From the NCBI GenBank assembly GCA_016234425.1, contig JACRCA010000432.1:1-5654 (forward strand): a stretch of DNA of 5,654 nucleotides, in the 5' to 3' direction. Below, piece by piece: positions 1 to 5,331 of the stretch. Under the pieces are notes generated by a model, which searched no databases, had not been told where the DNA came from, and saw only the letters and a program-made list of their open reading frames with translations. Both the position numbers and the translations under genes were made by a program. The DNA comes from Deltaproteobacteria bacterium (GTDB lineage: Bacteria; Desulfobacterota; SM23-61). The first letter of the stretch is position 1, and every line of letters begins with the position of its first letter.

Positions 1-140
1 CCCAAGCGCTCGACCACGCGGGATATGGCTTCTCGTGGTAGGTAACGATACTCTTGCTGGATGTCCTGAAAGATACCGATGAGCCAACTCTTATCCGCGT
101 TATACTTGTCGATGATTTCATCCACCTTCTTCAAATCCAT
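1..140 (-). CDS. NuoE-like thioredoxin-fold [2Fe-2S] ferredoxin subunit, N-terminal 46 residues (gene continues past left edge)
   Basis: Reading the minus strand from the ATG at 140-138 gives an open frame to the window edge that starts MDLKKVDEIIDKYNADKSWL and continues through IGIFQDIQQEYRYLPREAIS. This matches the N-terminal helical region of the NuoE/HndA/HoxE family (24-kDa subunit of complex I and of NAD-linked hydrogenases and formate dehydrogenases): an acidic helix, then a 'LxxIxQDIQxEYxYLPxEA' segment. The cysteines that bind the [2Fe-2S] cluster lie further on and cannot be seen here. A clear Shine-Dalgarno GGAG sits 6 bases before the ATG. The gene starts 72 bases after the porB stop on the same strand, so it is probably the fifth gene of the por operon. 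In the family this subunit passes electrons between iron-sulfur centres and an FMN/NAD-binding NuoF-like partner. That such a partner follows off-window is inference. Confidence 0.85.
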   Translation of the reverse strand, partial: MDLKKVDEIIDKYNADKSWLIGIFQDIQQEYRYLPREAISRVVERL

Positions 141-183
141 TGTATTCTCCAGATTTTTGTTGCAATTAACCTTTGTCCATTCG

Positions 184-262
184 CCACCCCCTCCTTTACC
201 CTGTGGAGTAGTTTAATTTACTCCACAGGGCAAGCCCTCCCCCCTCGAGGGGGAGGGGGTGG
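184..262. repeat. Palindromic (REP/MITE-like) element covering the 3' end of porB
   Basis: Two nested perfect inverted repeats are visible. The outer arms are CCACCCCCTCC (184-194) and GGAGGGGGTGG (252-262), 11 bp. The inner arms are CCCTGTGGAGTA (199-210) and TACTCCACAGGG (219-230), 12 bp around an 8-base loop. A third imperfect palindrome is centred on the CTCGAG at 244-249. The porB stop codon (213-215) lies in the loop of the inner hairpin. Neither side of the hairpin is followed by a T-run, so it is not a standard intrinsic terminator. It could still stabilise the 3' end of porB mRNA or set the porB/nuoE expression ratio. Whether it is mobile or multicopy cannot be judged from one copy. 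Confidence 0.7.
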
Positions 263-1208
263 GGGCCGCATTCCGGAGATAACTACCGTTTCTGGCCTTG
301 GCCTTCAAGGCAGCATATTCTTCGCTGACTCGCTCCTGAATCTTGGCGATCAGGTCAGGAGTCAGGTGGCGGAAGCGCCCCTGGCCTTGCAAGTAATCCG
401 CCACTGACCTGAGCTTCGGAAAGTCGATGCTCAGCCTGTACTTTCCGCGCTCTACTTCATAGAGGGGAAAGAAGCCTGTCTCCACGGCCAACCGGCCGTA
501 GCGGATAGCCTGGTCAGAAGGAATCCTCCATCCCGTGGGGCAGACAGAAAGGATGTGGATGTAGGAGGGCCCCTGGATGGCCTTGGCTTTCTGGACCTTT
601 TCGATGAGGTCAAAGGGGTAACTGGAACAGGCTGTGGCCACATAGGGAATATCATGGGCCGCCGCAATAGCTGCCATGTTCTTCTTCCAGGTCATCTGCC
701 CGAAGCTCACCTTGCCAGGGGGAGAGGTCGTGGTCATGGCCCCGAAGGGTGTGGCACTGGACCGCTGGATGCCAGTATTCATATATGCTTCATTATCGAA
801 ACAGACGTAGAGCATATCATGACCACGCTCCAGAGCTCCGGATAGGGCCTGGAGCCCTATGTCCGAAGTGCCTCCATCACCGCCCATGGCCACTGCTTTG
901 ATCGATCTGCGAGGGATTCGGCCCTTGCGCATCAGAACTTTAAGCCCTGCTTCTACTCCAGCCCCGACAGCAGCAGCATTTTCGAACGCCACATGGATCC
1001 AGGGTACCTCCCAGGCTGTAGTGGGGAAGGCGGAAGAAATAATCTCCATGCACCCCGTGGCGTTGGCAATGATGATATTTCGCCCCAGGGCCTTGAGCAC
1101 GTACCGCACAGCCAGAACCTCGGCGCATCCCTGGCAAGCGCGATGGCCTGGAACAATGGGTTCCTTCTGGTTAATCAATTTGGGAACATAGACTTGGTAT
1201 TTATCCAT
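213..1208 (-). CDS. porB: 2-oxoacid (probably pyruvate):ferredoxin oxidoreductase, beta subunit (TPP- and [4Fe-4S]-binding)
   Basis: The protein has 331 residues from the ATG at 1208-1206 and is a cytoplasmic subunit carrying thiamine diphosphate and the proximal [4Fe-4S] cluster. The four expected cluster ligands are present: C25 and C28 (CQGC), C53 (NATGCME) and C223 (SVCPTGW). The TPP/Mg motif runs from GDGGTSDIG (110-118) to DNEAYMNTG (138-146). The chosen start has GGAG six bases upstream. The frame stays open back to an ATG at 1280, but those 24 extra codons run through an intergenic hairpin and are not family-like. porB follows porA after 99 bases. Oddity: the last 16 residues (PTPSPSRGEGLPCGVN) and the stop are encoded by a GC-rich palindromic element, so the natural C-terminus was probably replaced or extended. 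The family is certain. Pyruvate as substrate is likely from the alpha subunit but not proven; 2-oxoisovalerate or other 2-oxoacids remain possible. Confidence 0.95.
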   Translation of the reverse strand: MDKYQVYVPKLINQKEPIVPGHRACQGCAEVLAVRYVLKALGRNIIIANATGCMEIISSAFPTTAWEVPWIHVAFENAAAVGAGVEAGLKVLMRKGRIPRRSIKAVAMGGDGGTSDIGLQALSGALERGHDMLYVCFDNEAYMNTGIQRSSATPFGAMTTTSPPGKVSFGQMTWKKNMAAIAAAHDIPYVATACSSYPFDLIEKVQKAKAIQGPSYIHILSVCPTGWRIPSDQAIRYGRLAVETGFFPLYEVERGKYRLSIDFPKLRSVADYLQGQGRFRHLTPDLIAKIQERVSEEYAALKAKARNGSYLRNAAPTPSPSRGEGLPCGVN

Positions 1209-1234
1209 TGTTAACTCCGTTAAATAACAAATAA

Positions 1235-1306
1235 TTGGGGAGGTGGGGAGATTGGGTGCTGGGGAGATATTTTCCCCCATCTCCCGATCTCCCTATCTCC
1301 TCATCT
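1235..1306. repeat. 8-base-periodic imperfect inverted repeat between porA and porB
   Basis: On the plus strand the left arm reads as octamers TTGGGGAG, GTGGGGAG, ATTGGGTG, CTGGGGAG (1235-1266). The right arm reads CCCCCATC, TCCCGATC, TCCCTATC, TCCTCATC (1274-1305). The arms fold on each other: GGGAGAT (1262-1268) pairs with ATCTCCC (1279-1285), and pairing continues outward with a few mismatches to about 1241/1306. The element fills most of the 99-base porA-porB gap. It ends about 25 bases before the porB start, so the porB Shine-Dalgarno is left free. No T-run follows, so a terminator is not indicated. An mRNA-processing or stability role is possible. Confidence 0.65.
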
Positions 1307-1307
1307 G

Positions 1308-2486
1308 TTATTCTCGAATTCCAATCATGGTAAATTCTTCCACTGGCCGTTTCCTCTTCATCTTCAAGGCCTGCTGGACCATCTCTTCGAACTGCTCTGG
1401 AGGTACATCCCGGCCTCCGAGACCGGCTATGAAGCTAAATACTTTGGGGCGTTTTGGTTGCTGGTAGAGGGCAGATTTAATCTCTGAGCAAACCGGACCC
1501 CCAATCCCCCCGAAGGAAATGGCGCGGTCCATGACCACCAACGTCTCCAACCCTTGAACGGACTGGCGAATTTCCTCGAAGGGAAAAGGCCTCCAGAGCC
1601 GAAGCTTCAGCAACCCTACGGGAATTCCCTCATCTTGCATGCGGTCCACCGCGCCCATGGCGATCTCCCCAAAGCTTCCCATGGTCAGCAGAGCAATCTT
1701 TGCGCCTTCCATCCTATAAGCTTCTATGGGATGATAAGGCCGACCGGTGAGCTCGCCCCATTCTTTCCAGACTTCCAAAATTACCGGATACGAATTCCTC
1801 AGGGCTACCTCCTGAGCCTTCTTAGCTTCGGCGTAAATCTCGGGCACACCGAAAGCGCCCATGGTTAAGGGTCTATCCGGGTGCAGAACGTAGAGAGGTT
1901 TATAGGGAGGAAGGAATTTATCCACCAGCTCCTGGCTTAACACGTAAAGGGATTCAACCACATGGCTCAAGGTGAAACCATCGAGGTTGATAATGGTGGG
2001 CATGAGCACCCGGTGATCTTCGGCGATGCGAAAGGCGCACAGGGTTTGATCAAAAACTTCCTGACCATTCTCGGTGAAAATTTGAATCCAGCCACAATCC
2101 CGGGAAGCCATGACGTCGCTATGGTCATTCCAGATACTCAGAGGGGCCGAGAGCGCGCGGTTGGCCACAGCCATAACTATGGGCAGCCGCATGGCCGAGA
2201 CGATGAAGAGAATCTCATGCATTAAGGCCAGCCCCTGGGAGCTTGTAGCAGTGAACGTCCGCGCCCCCACCGCGGAAGTGCCCGCGCAGACCGATAAGGC
2301 TGAATGTTCAGACTCCACCGGGATAAACTCGGCATCAAGTTCTCCATCAGCGACCAGCTGCGAGAGGTGTTCAACGATGTGGGTCTGGGGAGTAATGGGA
2401 TAGGCAGCAATGCAGTCCGCATTGGCCATCTTCACAGCCTCGGAGAGAGCGATAGAAACTTCCATTCCTACGCGCTTGGCCGTCAT
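1308..2486 (-). CDS. porA: 2-oxoacid (probably pyruvate):ferredoxin oxidoreductase, alpha subunit
   Basis: The 392-residue cytoplasmic subunit holds the pyrimidine-binding half of the TPP site and the swivel domain. Recognisable motifs are YPITPQT (29-35), VESEHSA (57-63, with E60 at the position of the glutamate that activates TPP), TATSSQGL (79-86) and NRALSAP followed by IWNDHSD (109-124). The C-terminal part carries the MGSFGE and LRPFP-like (RLWRPFP) segments and ends in the AGLGGRDV region typical of PorA. The NRALSAP...DHSD block is more like pyruvate than 2-oxoisovalerate enzymes, as far as memory allows. The start at 2486 overlaps the porD stop by 4 bases (ATGA) and has GGAGG seven bases upstream, so translational coupling is likely. 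An in-frame ATG at 2525 lies inside porD and is less likely. Length is normal for the family. Confidence 0.95.
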   Translation of the reverse strand: MTAKRVGMEVSIALSEAVKMANADCIAAYPITPQTHIVEHLSQLVADGELDAEFIPVESEHSALSVCAGTSAVGARTFTATSSQGLALMHEILFIVSAMRLPIVMAVANRALSAPLSIWNDHSDVMASRDCGWIQIFTENGQEVFDQTLCAFRIAEDHRVLMPTIINLDGFTLSHVVESLYVLSQELVDKFLPPYKPLYVLHPDRPLTMGAFGVPEIYAEAKKAQEVALRNSYPVILEVWKEWGELTGRPYHPIEAYRMEGAKIALLTMGSFGEIAMGAVDRMQDEGIPVGLLKLRLWRPFPFEEIRQSVQGLETLVVMDRAISFGGIGGPVCSEIKSALYQQPKRPKVFSFIAGLGGRDVPPEQFEEMVQQALKMKRKRPVEEFTMIGIRE

Positions 2487-2776
2487 TTTTCTTCCTCCAC
2501 CATCGTGATGCAGCCCGTCCAGCATTCTCGGGCGCAGATGCCGCAGCCTTTACAATAATCCAGGTTAGCTAAATAATGACCCTCTTCGTTTTTGTAAATG
2601 GCCGCGTCTGGACAGAAGACCCAGCAAACTCCGCACTTGATGCATTTGGCCGTGTCCACTACCGGCCTTTGCGACTTCCAGTCGCCGGTCTTGTACTGCC
2701 GGGCGTTTCCTGGCTCATCTACCACGCAGCCAATGGGGATATCCCTCCAGGTGTATTGCTCCATGGGTTTAGCCAC
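2483..2776 (-). CDS. porD: 2-oxoacid:ferredoxin oxidoreductase, delta subunit (two [4Fe-4S] ferredoxin domain)
   Basis: The 97-residue protein relays electrons from the catalytic PorAB core to external ferredoxin. The N-terminal part has the YKTGDWKSQRPVVD segment (28-41) usual in PorD. Two cluster motifs follow: C45-x2-C48-x2-C51-x3-C55-P and C75-x2-C78-x2-C81-x3-C85. The second motif is unusual in having W86 where proline is expected and an extra cysteine, C89. The start is GTG at 2776-2774. It is preferred because AAGGAG lies about 7 bases upstream on the minus strand, whereas the in-frame ATG at 2764 has no such site. The gene lies 114 bases after porG and overlaps porA by 4 bases. Small size and motif spacing fit the PorD/VorD family well. 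Confidence 0.93.
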   Translation of the reverse strand: MAKPMEQYTWRDIPIGCVVDEPGNARQYKTGDWKSQRPVVDTAKCIKCGVCWVFCPDAAIYKNEEGHYLANLDYCKGCGICARECWTGCITMVEEEK

Positions 2777-2825
2777 TTCTTTTCTCCTTCCTTCTCCTTT
2801 GTTCTCTTACATTGAACGCTCTGTT

Positions 2826-2875
2826 CCCCCATCCGAGCCTCTCCCTTCAATCCTCTGGACTCGAAGGGATGGGGG
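2826..2875. repeat. Inverted repeat (stem-loop) between porG and porD
   Basis: CCCCCATCC (2826-2834) is perfectly complementary to GGATGGGGG (2867-2875), a 9-bp stem closing about 32 bases. Inside, CTTC (2845-2848 on the plus strand) can pair with GAAG (2863-2866), and a 3-bp inner stem is also possible. An alternative pairing of TCCCTTC (2842-2848) with GAAGGGA (2863-2869) shares bases with the main stem, so two folds compete. It lies 16 bases past the porG stop. No T-run follows on the minus strand, so it is more likely a processing or stabilising structure than a terminator. Confidence 0.6.
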
Positions 2876-2890
2876 CGTCCGTTGCCCCCT

Positions 2891-3439
2891 TTAATTGTTC
2901 AGGTGGGTTTCTTTGAAGGCTCGACGGAGTGCCTTTAGGTTCCTTTCCGCTCCCCTCCCGAAACGGGTTTTTAGCGGCGGAATCAAAGAATCCAACTGAA
3001 CAATGCCAGTTCCGCGAACCAGGGCGCCCAGCATTGTCGTGTTGGTTATGGGAAGGCCTAATTCTTCTCGAGCGATCCGGTCGGCATCGACAATACCCAA
3101 GCGAACTTGAAAGCTGAACTCCGACCTGATCTGTTCGATCGATTTATTGGTGTTGATGATCAGCAGGCCGCCGGGCTTCAAGCCTTGCGAAGGGTCCAGA
3201 ATTTTTAATAAGCTCGGGTCCAGGACCACCGCCACGTCGGGTTGATAAATCTTGGAACGCAGACGAATGGGCTTATCATCTACCCGGGCAAAGGACACAA
3301 CTGGTGCTCCCCTTCGTTCTGGGCCAAAACTGGGGAACCCCTGGGCATATTTCCCTTCCTCAATGGCTGCAAGAGCGATGATCTCAGCCGAGGTTACAGC
3401 TCCCTGCCCTCCGCGACCATGAAATCGGACTTCAATCAT
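2891..3439 (-). CDS. porG: 2-oxoacid:ferredoxin oxidoreductase, gamma subunit
   Basis: The 182-residue protein begins MIEVRFHGRGGQG and contains FPSFGPERRGAP (35-46) and NTTMLGALVRGTGIV, three hallmark segments of the PorG/VorG/KorC gamma subunit, which helps bind CoA and holds the complex together. The start at 3439 is chosen because the family begins exactly at this 'MxEVRFHGRGGQG' position. A purine-rich AAGGGG lies about 11 bases upstream, a mediocre ribosome site. In-frame starts further up (3466, 3487, 3535) add a basic and hydrophobic leader not found in the family. It is the first gene of the operon and is preceded by a candidate promoter at 3612-3639. Length is normal. Confidence 0.93.
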   Translation of the reverse strand: MIEVRFHGRGGQGAVTSAEIIALAAIEEGKYAQGFPSFGPERRGAPVVSFARVDDKPIRLRSKIYQPDVAVVLDPSLLKILDPSQGLKPGGLLIINTNKSIEQIRSEFSFQVRLGIVDADRIAREELGLPITNTTMLGALVRGTGIVQLDSLIPPLKTRFGRGAERNLKALRRAFKETHLNN

Positions 3440-3611
3440 GTTTATATTTTCCCCTTTTTTATGCATAAATGGAATGATTAGAATCATCTTTCTTTTCAAG
3501 AAATTACAGCTATTTTTCTCTTCCCCAGAAACCACTAATTCTCTCCAGCCAGTCTCGATCTCAAACCTCGCTACATGACGCCGTCTTAACTAAAATTCAT
3601 CTTGTTTCTCA

Positions 3612-3639
3612 GTTATCACAAATATCGAAAAGATGTCAA
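3612..3639 (-). promoter_or_regulatory. Candidate sigma-70-type promoter for the por operon
   Basis: On the minus strand a perfect -35 box TTGACA (3639-3634) is followed after 16 bases by GATAAC (3617-3612), four of six matches to TATAAT. It would start transcription near 3605 and give an untranslated leader of roughly 165 bases before porG. The -35 is strong, the -10 is weak. Judged by eye only. Confidence 0.4.
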
Positions 3640-3674
3640 CCTTTTTATGGGCAGAATTTCAGAGGCTTTTGAGG

Positions 3675-3703
3675 TTGAAAACCTTTCAGGGGGATGGTAA
3701 GAT
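3675..3703 (+). promoter_or_regulatory. Candidate sigma-70-type promoter for rfaE2
   Basis: TTGAAA (3675-3680, five of six matches to TTGACA) and TAAGAT (3698-3703, four of six matches to TATAAT) are separated by an optimal 17 bases. Transcription would begin near 3710, about 88 bases before the rfaE2 start, and the leader would include the octamer repeat. Judged by eye only. Confidence 0.4.
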
Positions 3704-3737
3704 TCGATCGCCGTAAAAAAGGAGGGAAAGGAAGAAG

Positions 3738-3769
3738 CGGTGAAACGGGCAAACGGCGAAAGGGCTAAA
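3738..3769 (+). repeat. Degenerate 8-base tandem repeat (4 units) upstream of rfaE2
   Basis: Four consecutive octamers CGGTGAAA, CGGGCAAA, CGGCGAAA, GGGCTAAA share the pattern CGGnnAAA. They sit in a purine-rich leader ending 28 bases before the start codon. The period equals that of the porA-porB element although the sequence differs. No complementary arm is visible nearby. Confidence 0.55.
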
Positions 3770-3797
3770 AAGAAGAAACAAGAAGGATGGCCTATCG

Positions 3798-4289
3798 ATG
3801 GCGAACAGAAAAATTAAAACCCTGGCGCAAATGAAAGCCATCGTTGCCCGACTCAAAGCCCGGCGCAAGAAAGTCGTATTCACGAATGGCTGTTTCGACA
3901 TCCTGCATGTGGGGCATGTCCGCTATCTCCTGAAGGCCAAAAGCTGCGGGCATGTCCTGATTGTAGGCTTGAATACCGACCGCTCAGTGAGACTGATCAA
4001 GGGAGAAAAGCGGCCGGTGGTCTCTGAAAAAGAGCGGGTAGAGGTTCTGGCCGCATTGGAGGTGGTTGATTATGTGGTCTTCTTTGATGAACCCGATCCT
4101 CTGCGCCTGATCCAAGCCTTGAAGCCAGATGTACTGGTAAAAGGATCAGACTGGCCCAAATCCCAGATCATTGGCCGGGAATTTGTGGAAAAAATGGGGG
4201 GGCAAGTTGTGCGTATCCCTCTGATCCCTGGGGCTTCCAGCACGGGATTAATCGAGAAGATTATTAAAGTCTATGGCGGCGGGGGTTGA
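3798..4289 (+). CDS. rfaE2: D-glycero-beta-D-manno-heptose 1-phosphate adenylyltransferase (RfaE2 / HldE C-terminal domain type)
   Basis: The 163-residue cytoplasmic enzyme belongs to the cytidylyltransferase-like nucleotidyltransferases. It shows TNGCFDILHVGHVRYL (29-44) with the catalytic HxGH at H37-H40, LNTDRSVRLIKG (58-69), KGSDW (115-119), and SSTGLIEKI (147-155), which takes the place of the usual ISSTS/YSTT nucleotide-binding signature. It should transfer AMP from ATP to heptose 1-phosphate, giving ADP-heptose for the lipopolysaccharide core. In Escherichia coli this is one half of the bifunctional HldE; here no kinase domain is attached, as in many bacteria that have separate proteins. 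The ribosome site is weak: AGAAGGA ends 10 bases before the ATG. No other heptose gene lies in the window, so the partner kinase must be elsewhere. Other sugar- or glycerol-phosphate nucleotidyltransferase substrates are possible but less likely. Confidence 0.88.
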   Translation: MANRKIKTLAQMKAIVARLKARRKKVVFTNGCFDILHVGHVRYLLKAKSCGHVLIVGLNTDRSVRLIKGEKRPVVSEKERVEVLAALEVVDYVVFFDEPDPLRLIQALKPDVLVKGSDWPKSQIIGREFVEKMGGQVVRIPLIPGASSTGLIEKIIKVYGGGG

Positions 4290-4314
4290 TGAAAGCGATC
4301 ATCCGTGATAAAAG
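4286..4314 (+). promoter_or_regulatory. Weak candidate promoter for the BKACE gene
   Basis: TTGATG (4286-4291) and TAAAAG (4309-4314) stand 17 bases apart, with four of six matches in each box. They overlap the rfaE2 stop codon. The 115-base gap and the independent strong ribosome site make a separate transcript for the BKACE gene reasonable, but read-through from rfaE2 is equally possible. Confidence 0.22.
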
Positions 4315-4404
4315 AGACGAGGCTCAGATTTTCTAGGGGCCCAGGAAAAGATTCTTTCTCCATCTGAATGAAAAATAAAAAACAGCGAAAAGGAGGAGCT
4401 TTTC

Positions 4405-5331
4405 ATGAGCAAAGCGATATTTACAGCAGCAATTACAGGGTCCATCCATACTCCCACGATGACCCCTTACCTGCCGATCACGCCGGATCAGATTGCGGAT
4501 GACGCCGTCCGGGCCTGGAACGCGGGGGCTGCGGCGGTCCACATCCATGTCCGCAACCCCGAGACTGGTCAGCCTTCCCCCGACCTGGAACTTTTCAAAA
4601 AAGTGCTCACCAAGATCAAAAGCAGGTGTGACGTAATCATTTGCACAACAACCGGCGGTGGCTTGGGCATGACCCCTGAGCAAAGGTTGGCTGTTGTATC
4701 CGCCTTCAAACCGGAGTTAGCTTCCTTCAACATGGGTTCCATGAATTTTGCCCTTTTCCCACTGTTGGAAAGAATGAAAGAATTCAAGTTCCCCTGGGAG
4801 AAGCAGTATCTGGAGTTCACCGAAGACCTGATTTTCCCGAACACCTTCAAGTCCATGAGAATTTTCAGCAACATCTTTAACGAAAACGGAACTAAACCAG
4901 AGCTGGAAGTTTATGACGCTGGGATGGTTAACAACGTGGCTTTCATGATTGAACGGGGCCTATTCAAAACCCCGGTTTATATTCAATTCGTTCTGGGCAT
5001 CCTGGGAGGCATGGCTGCCACCGTTCAAAATTTAGTCTTCCTTTATGAATCTGCCTGCAGGCAGATCGGGGAAAAGAATTTCGTCTGGTCGGTTTGCGCT
5101 GCCGGAATAAACGAGATGCCCATGTGCACCACCGCCCTCCTCATGGGGGGCAACGCCCGGGTGGGCCTGGAGGATGCTTTGCGGGTGAGCAAGGGTGAGC
5201 TTGCCAAGAGCAACGCCGATTTGGTAGAAAAGATTGTGCGTATCGGCGGGGAGTTCGGCATAGAGCCAGCCACGCCAGCAGAAGCCCGGAAGATGCTCGG
5301 ACTTAAGGGGCTCGATAAGGTTGCCTATTAG
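4405..5331 (+). CDS. BKACE-family beta-keto acid cleavage enzyme (DUF849; 3-keto-5-aminohexanoate cleavage protein-like)
   Basis: The 308-residue cytoplasmic TIM-barrel enzyme should be Zn-dependent. Family members combine a beta-keto acid with acetyl-CoA to give acetoacetate and a new acyl-CoA. HIHVRNPETG (46-55) carries H46 and H48, at the same positions as the zinc histidines of the characterised Kce. RVGLED (252-257) supplies R252, E256 and D257, which match R226, E230 and D231 of Kce in order and spacing. CTTTGGG (80-86), ASFNMGSMNF (106-115) and ELEVYDAG (166-173) are further family blocks. It is about 30 residues longer than the 276-residue Kce, and the extra length falls between residues 115 and 165. 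The N-terminal motif is TGSIHTPTMTPYLP. The start follows a perfect AGGAGG with 8-base spacing. Family assignment is firm. The true substrate is unknown, because BKACE enzymes vary widely and no lysine-fermentation genes are in view. Confidence 0.93.
   Translation: MSKAIFTAAITGSIHTPTMTPYLPITPDQIADDAVRAWNAGAAAVHIHVRNPETGQPSPDLELFKKVLTKIKSRCDVIICTTTGGGLGMTPEQRLAVVSAFKPELASFNMGSMNFALFPLLERMKEFKFPWEKQYLEFTEDLIFPNTFKSMRIFSNIFNENGTKPELEVYDAGMVNNVAFMIERGLFKTPVYIQFVLGILGGMAATVQNLVFLYESACRQIGEKNFVWSVCAAGINEMPMCTTALLMGGNARVGLEDALRVSKGELAKSNADLVEKIVRIGGEFGIEPATPAEARKMLGLKGLDKVAY

Larger units (their letters stand above)
3440..3797. other. Divergent intergenic region between porG and rfaE2
   Basis: These 358 bases separate the leftward por operon from the rightward adenylyltransferase gene. 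No convincing gene is present. Seen here are a leftward TTGACA promoter candidate (3612-3639), a rightward promoter candidate (3675-3703), a purine-rich stretch from about 3715, and a four-unit octamer repeat (3738-3769). No clear operator palindrome or riboswitch fold was recognised. Confidence 0.7.

Noticed and set aside
199..230. Perfect 12-bp hairpin as an intrinsic terminator of the por operon
   Set aside because: No T-run follows on either strand and a same-strand gene (nuoE-like) begins 59 bases further on.
745..765. TGGCAC...GCTGG resembling a sigma-54 promoter
   Set aside because: It lies within porB codons, the GG-GC spacing is one base short, and no plus-strand gene follows.
555..1191. 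Plus-strand open frames opposite porB, and similar ones opposite porA
   Set aside because: They are antisense shadows of strongly conserved coding sequence.
1209..1280. N-terminal extension of PorB to the ATG at 1280
   Set aside because: The extra 24 codons translate the intergenic hairpin, have no family similarity, and the ATG at 1208 has a good GGAG site.
3440..3535. 32-residue N-terminal extension of PorG
   Set aside because: The family starts at MIEVRFHGRGGQG; the extension has no ribosome site and looks like translated non-coding DNA.
3740..3817. Possible 25-residue leader peptide (GTG start) overlapping the rfaE2 start
   Set aside because: It translates the octamer repeat, is lysine-rich from purine bias alone, and has no attenuator-like structure after it.
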